This document shows positions 5,635-9,769 of a stretch of 9,769 bases of DNA, one piece after another. The DNA comes from CAZMVU01 sp964569295. Its GTDB lineage: Bacteria; Hydrogenedentota; Hydrogenedentia; Hydrogenedentales; JAGMZX01. The DNA lies in assembly GCA_964569295.1 (NCBI GenBank), contig CAZMVU010000188.1, positions 1-9,769 of the forward strand, written 5' to 3'. The position numbers and the translations under genes are program-made. The notes beneath the pieces are model-generated. The model worked only from the letters and a program-made list of their open reading frames with translations, was not told where the DNA came from and searched no databases. Positions within the stretch are counted from its first letter, which is position 1. Each line of letters starts with the position of its first letter.

Positions 5635-7011
5635 TTACAAATCGGTAGGTTGTGCATGATCAGGCTCGGGCGGAAAAGTCAGGGCGATCCCGAACGGCAG
5701 CACAATGAACAGCCCCGTGCACAAATAGGTAATTCCACCGCCCAACCGCCAATAGAGCACGGCGCCAATGAGCGGTCCCACCGCACGGGACAAGGCCCCC
5801 ACACTGCGGAACGCACCCAGCGCCCGCCCTTGCTCTTCCGGCGGCGCATAAACACTGGCCAGGGCGGTGAAGCACGGGGCCACCTGCGCCATGCCGAGGG
5901 CCAGCAAGGCGAGCCCTGCATAAAGGATGGTGGCGCTTTGCCATTGACCGGCGGCCCCGATCAACAGTAGTCCCGGCGCCGTGCAGATGAGGCCATGCAA
6001 CGCCATGGCACGCGCGCCGATGCGCGGAGCGAGCCGGCGCACGTAGCCACCCTGCACCAACGCGGATAATGTGCCCACGAAAAGGAACATCCAAGCATTC
6101 TGCCGCGGCGTATAGCCCAGCCTGTCCACGGCGAGAAAGGTCAAGGTAAACTCCATACCACTGAACGCGACGAAGAAAAGAAAATACGCGGCGTTTACCC
6201 GGCCCACACCCCCATAACCACGCAAACGGAAAAGCGCCAGCGGGTTGGCTGTGCGGCGCACGCGCCCGGCGTAGGGCGCCCCGGCGGGCCGGCTTTCGCG
6301 GAATCGAAAGGCGAGTTGGCTTACGTTGAACAGGGCGAGCAGCATGGCGGCGGCGGCCGGCATCGAGAAGGGATTCACGCCCCACCGCGCAAGGCCGGGC
6401 CACATGTGCGTGAGGTCGACGCTCGCCAACACACCACCAAGCACCGGGCCCCCGATAAATCCGAACCCGAAAGCGATCCCGATGATCGCCATGCCGCGCG
6501 ACCGGTTGCGCTGGTCGGTCACATCGGCCACCACCGCGGTCGCCGTGGCGATGTTGCCGCTCATCGCGCCGCCGAGCAGGCGAGCCACCACCAGCAACCC
6601 GAAACTGCCGGCAAAAAACCACAGCGCGTGGGAAAGCGCCATGCCCGTCAGCCCCACCAGCAACACGGGCCGCCGGCCGTAGCGGTCGGAGAGCCGCCCG
6701 ATGATCGGGGCGAAGAGGAATTGGAGCAGCGAGTAGACGGCACCAAGCGCCCCGCCGAAGAGCACGATAATGCCCCACTCGCCCTCCGGCGAACCCATTG
6801 CGCCCGTGAGCCGGTCGAGCGCACTGTACAACATGGCGAACAAGCCCGTGTCACCCGCCGTGTCCCGGTAAAACGTTAGCATGGCAGGAAACAACGGAAA
6901 AATGATCGAAAAGCCCACCAAGTCAATGAACAACGTGAGAAAGATCACCCACAAGGCGCGCCGCGCTTCGGGCGGCAAAGGCGCGCCGTTCTTGGTTTTG
7001 CGGCGTCTCAT
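5635..7011 (-). CDS. MFS transporter, TetA-like drug:H+ antiporter type
   Basis: This is a 458-residue inner-membrane protein of the major facilitator superfamily, probably with 12 membrane segments. It starts MRRRKTKNG, a positively charged cytoplasmic end, and enters TM1 at about residue 19 (LWVIFLTLFIDLVGFSIIFP). The cytoplasmic loop between TM2 and TM3 carries motif A, GRLSDRYGRRP (105-115). G-F-G-F-I-G-G-P-V-L-G-G (182-193) resembles the motif-C region in TM5 that marks antiporters. The TM1-TM2 loop, about 46-80, is longer than usual. The overall pattern is closest to the TetA/DHA1 branch, but the substrate cannot be told; a sugar or metabolite exporter is equally possible. I chose Met at 7009-7011 because an AGGA (7017-7020) precedes it; the open frame runs up to 7215, but the added residues are Pro/Arg-rich and unlike an MFS N-terminus. 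It is transcribed divergently from ftsH and seems unrelated to the gln genes downstream. Confidence 0.9.
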   Translation of the reverse strand: MRRRKTKNGAPLPPEARRALWVIFLTLFIDLVGFSIIFPLFPAMLTFYRDTAGDTGLFAMLYSALDRLTGAMGSPEGEWGIIVLFGGALGAVYSLLQFLFAPIIGRLSDRYGRRPVLLVGLTGMALSHALWFFAGSFGLLVVARLLGGAMSGNIATATAVVADVTDQRNRSRGMAIIGIAFGFGFIGGPVLGGVLASVDLTHMWPGLARWGVNPFSMPAAAAMLLALFNVSQLAFRFRESRPAGAPYAGRVRRTANPLALFRLRGYGGVGRVNAAYFLFFVAFSGMEFTLTFLAVDRLGYTPRQNAWMFLFVGTLSALVQGGYVRRLAPRIGARAMALHGLICTAPGLLLIGAAGQWQSATILYAGLALLALGMAQVAPCFTALASVYAPPEEQGRALGAFRSVGALSRAVGPLIGAVLYWRLGGGITYLCTGLFIVLPFGIALTFPPEPDHAQPTDL

Positions 7012-7111
7012 GGAGTTCCTATCGTGGCTGGGTGGTCCGGGCCGGCCAGGAACGCGAACGGCCTGCCTAGGCGGGAAACCCACCGCGCATGGGCCCGCCT
7101 GGAAGGGGCAT

Positions 7112-7141
7112 ATGATACCTGGAGCCACCATGGTTGCGCAA
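7112..7141 (-). promoter_or_regulatory. Possible promoter of the MFS gene
   Basis: On the minus strand TTGCGC (7136-7141) and TATCAT (7112-7117) are 18 bases apart. Transcription would begin near 7105, about 95 bases before the ATG. The match is moderate. Confidence 0.35.
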
Positions 7142-7376
7142 AAGGTGGTGCGCATGGGCGATGGGGCCGGCACCCAGTGCGGGCGCCCCGCCTGCCGGAA
7201 CCGGTGGAATGGCACGGCGCTCGCCGGCGTTGTCCCGTATGATAAGCGCCCGGCAGCCGGGGCGTGCGCTTTTAGGGCGATACTTGCTGCCGCGGCGAGG
7301 CTTCGTCCCCGGCGCGACTCAGCCCTGCAAGCGCCTGTATTCCGGGCGCCTTATGGGCAAAAACATCGCACATTCG

Positions 7377-7405
7377 TTGTACACAAGCCCCGTATGTGCT
7401 ATTCT
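7377..7405 (+). promoter_or_regulatory. Sigma-70-type promoter of ftsH
   Basis: TTGTAC (7377-7382) and TATTCT (7400-7405) are separated by exactly 17 bases. A TGC immediately before the -10 box makes an extended -10 element. Transcription would begin near 7412, leaving a leader of about 150 bases. It sits in a locally AT-richer patch of an otherwise GC-rich region. Confidence 0.55.
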
Positions 7406-7476
7406 TTATAGACGTCCAGCGAGGCCGTGTATGCACTTGTAGCGCCGGCAGAGCCGGTGCGCCGGGGGCCTGTAAC

Positions 7477-7529
7477 TGCCGCCGGCCGGGGCGGGTTCGG
7501 TCCGGCCGATCAACGGCCGGGCGGCGGCA
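7477..7529 (+). promoter_or_regulatory. Alternative hairpins in the ftsH leader
   Basis: CCGGCCG (7502-7508) and CGGCCGG (7514-7520) form a perfect 7-bp hairpin with loop ATCAA. The same right arm can instead join a longer stem with TGCCGCCGGCCG (7477-7488), running to 7529 with a 4-base bulge. The two folds exclude each other. No T run follows. A leader control device is possible but unproven. Confidence 0.35.
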
Positions 7530-7560
7530 ATAACCAACGCTAAGGGAAAACAGTCGCTGT

Positions 7561-9531
7561 ATGAATGGTTTTTTTAAGCAGGTATCCCTCTGGATCGTGC
7601 TGCTCGTGATCGTGGTCCTCGCACTCTCCGCGTTTACCGACTGGCAGACCAGCAAGGAGAAATACACCGAGTCCGACTTCGCAAGCATGGTGAAGGACCC
7701 GTCGGACAAGCGGATCGAGGATGTGCGCGTCACCAACGAAGGCGACCAGTTCTACCGTGTGAAGGTCACCTTCAGCGAAGAAGTCAAGGGCCGCCAGGCG
7801 GCGGAGTTCACCACGAACGAGTTCAAGGAAGACTGGAAAACCCTGCTGAGCGAAAAGGGCGTGGATGCCGCCTTCGAGCAGGAAAACACCATGTGGACCA
7901 GCCTGCTCCTGAACTTCCTGCCGCTGCTGCTCATCATCGGGCTGTTCTGGTTCTTCATGTTCCGCCAGATGCAGGGCGGCAGTTCGAAGGCCATGTCTTT
8001 CGGCAAGAGCAAGGCCCGCATGGTCAACCAAAGCGAAAAGACGGTCACCTTTACCGATGTGGCCGGCGTCGACGAGGCAAAAGAGGAACTCGAGGAGGTC
8101 GTCGAGTTTCTCAAGGATCCCAAGCGGTTCACCCGGCTCGGCGGCAAGATTCCGCGCGGTGTGCTGCTCGTGGGGCCGCCCGGCTCCGGCAAGACGCTGC
8201 TCGCCCGCGCCGTGGCCGGCGAAGCGAGCGTGCCCTTCTTCTCGATTTCCGGCTCCGACTTCGTCGAGATGTTCGTGGGCGTCGGCGCTTCCCGCGTGCG
8301 CGACTTGTTTCAGCAGGGACACAAACATGCGCCCTGCATTATCTTTATCGACGAGATTGACGCCGTGGGCCGGCAGCGCGGTGCAGGGCTTGGCGGCGGC
8401 CACGACGAACGCGAGCAAACCCTGAACCAGTTGCTGGTCGAGATGGACGGCTTCAACACGAACGACGGCGTGATCCTCATGGCCGCCACGAACCGGCCGG
8501 ACGTGCTGGACAAGGCGTTGCTGCGCCCGGGCCGGTTCGATCGCCAGGTGGTCGTGGGCAACCCGGACATCAAGGGGCGCCAGCAGATTCTTGAAATCCA
8601 CATCAATAACCAGAAGGTGCCCGTCGGCTCCGATCTCGACACTGCGGTGCTCGCCCGCGGCACCCCGGGCTTCTCCGGCGCGGATCTGGCGAATATGGTG
8701 AACGAGGCCGCGCTGCTCGCGGCCCGGCGCGGTCAGGAAACGGTGGCCCAAATCGATTTCGAGGATGCCAAAGACCGGGTGCTCATGGGACCGGCCCGCC
8801 ACTCGATGGTGCTCTCGCCCAAGGAGAAGCTGGCCACGGCCTACCACGAGGCGGGCCATGCACTCGTGGCGCGGCTCCTCGAGGATGCCGACCCGGTGCA
8901 CAAGGTCACCATTATCCCCCGCGGCCCGGCCCTGGGGGTCACAAGCATCCTGCCCGAGGAAGACCGCTACAGCATATCGAAGAAGTATTGCATCGCGCAG
9001 TTGCGCTACATGATGGGTGGACGCGCCGCCGAGGATATCGTGTTCAACGAGTTCACCTCGGGTGCCGCGAACGATCTCAAGCGTTCCACCCAGATCGCCC
9101 ACGCCATGGTCTGCGAATGGGGTATGAGCGATCTCGGGCCCATTTCATTCGGCAGCTCGAACGACGTCTTCCTCGGCCGCGACCTCATGAAGAGCCGCGA
9201 CTATTCGGAAGAGACCGCCTCTGCCGTCGACCGCGAGGTGCATCGCATACTCGAAGAGTCTTACAAGCAAGCCAAAATACTGCTCACCGAACAAGAGCAC
9301 ATTTTGCGGGCGCTCTCGGAAGCCTTGTACGAGCGGGAAACACTCTCCGCCGAGGAGGTGGACGAGATTATCCGGGCGCAGGGCGGCGGGCATCTCTTGC
9401 CGGATAAGCCGCAGCCGGAGCCCAAGCCCAGGACGGGCGAGAAAGAGCCCGGCGGAGAAACGGCGGAAGATACCAAGGACGAGGACGTGTCGGACGTCCC
9501 GCCCGGCGATATCGTGCCCGACACTGCCTGA
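7561..9531 (+). CDS. ftsH: ATP-dependent zinc metalloprotease FtsH
   Basis: FtsH is a hexameric, membrane-anchored AAA+ protease that unfolds and degrades membrane and short-lived cytoplasmic proteins. The 656-residue product has the full layout: TM1 (about 8-26), a periplasmic segment (27-112), TM2 (114-134), then the AAA+ module with Walker A GPPGSGKT (205-212), the pore loop M-F-V-G-V-G (237-242), Walker B IIFIDEID (260-267) and the second region of homology with its arginine fingers (about 308-328). The peptidase domain has H-E-A-G-H (429-433) with the catalytic Glu430, and the third zinc ligand is the likely Asp505 in N-D-L-K-R-S-T. The C-terminal 45 residues are Pro/Glu/Asp-rich and probably disordered. 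The start ATG is preceded only by a weak AAGGG (7542-7546) 14 bases away, but the N-terminus MNGFFKQVSLW is typical. It is transcribed away from the MFS gene; no clear terminator follows. It is intact. Confidence 0.98.
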   Translation: MNGFFKQVSLWIVLLVIVVLALSAFTDWQTSKEKYTESDFASMVKDPSDKRIEDVRVTNEGDQFYRVKVTFSEEVKGRQAAEFTTNEFKEDWKTLLSEKGVDAAFEQENTMWTSLLLNFLPLLLIIGLFWFFMFRQMQGGSSKAMSFGKSKARMVNQSEKTVTFTDVAGVDEAKEELEEVVEFLKDPKRFTRLGGKIPRGVLLVGPPGSGKTLLARAVAGEASVPFFSISGSDFVEMFVGVGASRVRDLFQQGHKHAPCIIFIDEIDAVGRQRGAGLGGGHDEREQTLNQLLVEMDGFNTNDGVILMAATNRPDVLDKALLRPGRFDRQVVVGNPDIKGRQQILEIHINNQKVPVGSDLDTAVLARGTPGFSGADLANMVNEAALLAARRGQETVAQIDFEDAKDRVLMGPARHSMVLSPKEKLATAYHEAGHALVARLLEDADPVHKVTIIPRGPALGVTSILPEEDRYSISKKYCIAQLRYMMGGRAAEDIVFNEFTSGAANDLKRSTQIAHAMVCEWGMSDLGPISFGSSNDVFLGRDLMKSRDYSEETASAVDREVHRILEESYKQAKILLTEQEHILRALSEALYERETLSAEEVDEIIRAQGGGHLLPDKPQPEPKPRTGEKEPGGETAEDTKDEDVSDVPPGDIVPDTA

Positions 9532-9615
9532 ACATGCGGCGCCTTGCCGTCGCTTTTGCGCGTGGGCTGAAGTGCGTCCGTTCGTCCAAGGCGGGAGCGA
9601 AACCGTGCATAGTAT

Positions 9616-9634
9616 CCTGCCTGGAAAAGGCGGG
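9616..9634. repeat. Short hairpin downstream of ftsH
   Basis: CCTGCCT (9616-9622) and AGGCGGG (9628-9634) form a 7-bp stem with one G-T pair around GGAAA. No T run follows on either strand. It might mark the ftsH transcript end, but I do not call it a terminator. Confidence 0.25.
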
Positions 9635-9671
9635 ACATCCACGCGCTCGGGGACTCGTTTGGTTCTGGTCG

Positions 9672-9769
9672 CGGTAGGAATGGCCCTTTCGGGCCACCCC
9701 CCGCACAGATCCCAGCGTGCGGAATTACCGCACTGGGCTCCTGCCTTAGGTCTTGACGCATAGCCGTTT
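9672..9769 (-). mobile_element. Possible 3' end of a group II intron (domains V and VI), cut by the window edge
   Basis: On the minus strand, 9740-9708 folds like intron domain V: GAGCCCAG pairs with CTGGGATC (one G-A mismatch where the wobble pair is expected), the 5' arm begins with the AGC catalytic triad, a 2-base CG bulge follows, and an upper TGCGG/CCGCA helix is capped by a 5-base loop. Domain V usually has a GNRA cap; this has TAATT. Immediately after, GGGGTGGCCC-GAAA-GGGCCATTCC (9700-9677) forms a domain VI-like hairpin, then CTAC, a plausible 3' boundary near 9674. The intron body and any reverse transcriptase would lie to the right of the window. The spacing fits; the loop and the mismatch are reasons for caution. 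Confidence 0.45.

Larger units (their letters stand above)
7012..7560. other. Divergent control region between the MFS gene and ftsH
   Basis: No gene is supported in these 549 bases. They contain a possible MFS promoter (7112-7141), a good ftsH promoter (7377-7405) and a GC-rich, hairpin-forming ftsH leader. The remainder (about 7145-7370) shows nothing I can identify. Confidence 0.5.

Noticed and set aside
7012..7215. In-frame upstream extension of the MFS transporter
   Set aside because: The added residues are not membrane-like and would precede the typical basic N-terminus; an AGGA precedes the inner ATG.
7490..7506. GGGTTCGGTCC resembling a tRNA T-arm
   Set aside because: No acceptor stem, D-arm or anticodon arm can be built around it; it belongs to the GC-rich ftsH leader.
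7540..9102. Long open frame (520 codons) on the minus strand opposite ftsH
   Set aside because: It is antisense to a certain ftsH, rich in His/Arg/Gly/Glu, has no ribosome binding site or recognisable domain, and is a GC-rich shadow frame.

Overview
The window is high-GC DNA (my estimate is just over 60%) with seven protein genes and no rRNA, tRNA or CRISPR array that I can see. It carries N-terminal lipoprotein and Sec signal sequences, a GlnB/adenylylatable GSI-beta pair and a membrane-anchored FtsH, which fits a diderm bacterium. No gene fixes the phylum. An exported HU-domain protein and an orphan lipoprotein/SIMPL pair would suit an under-sampled lineage (Hydrogenedentota or a PVC relative is my guess), but that is inference.

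Layout, left to right. 154-861 (+) and 903-1577 (+) form a two-gene operon encoding an unrecognised lipoprotein and a periplasmic SIMPL/DUF541-type protein. 1578-1927 is a convergent gap of 350 bases, rich in inverted repeats, that holds a likely terminator. 1928-3067 (-) encodes the most unusual protein here: a signal peptide, an HU/IHF-like domain, an EF-Tu domain-2-like barrel carrying acidic metal-binding-like loops and cysteines, and a second HU/IHF-like domain with an interrupted DNA-binding arm. It has its own good promoter and ribosome binding site. 3234-4658 (-) is glnA, followed by a clear intrinsic terminator. 4873-5214 (-) is glnB, starting at GTG, with a well-matched sigma-54 promoter about 230 bases upstream. 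5635-7011 (-) is an MFS transporter of the TetA/DHA1 type. A divergent control region of 549 bases separates it from 7561-9531 (+), ftsH. The last ~100 bases fold, on the minus strand, like domains V and VI of a group II intron whose body would lie beyond the right edge.

How the genes work together. glnB and glnA form a nitrogen module: PII senses 2-oxoglutarate and glutamine status (uridylylation site Tyr51 present), and glutamine synthetase carries the Tyr402 adenylylation motif. The sigma-54 site upstream of glnB fits NtrC-type nitrogen control. FtsH is the housekeeping membrane protease. The lipoprotein, the SIMPL protein and the secreted HU protein are all predicted to act outside the cytoplasm, but nothing in the sequence links them functionally. 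The best candidate for something undescribed is the exported HU/EF-Tu-D2/HU protein.
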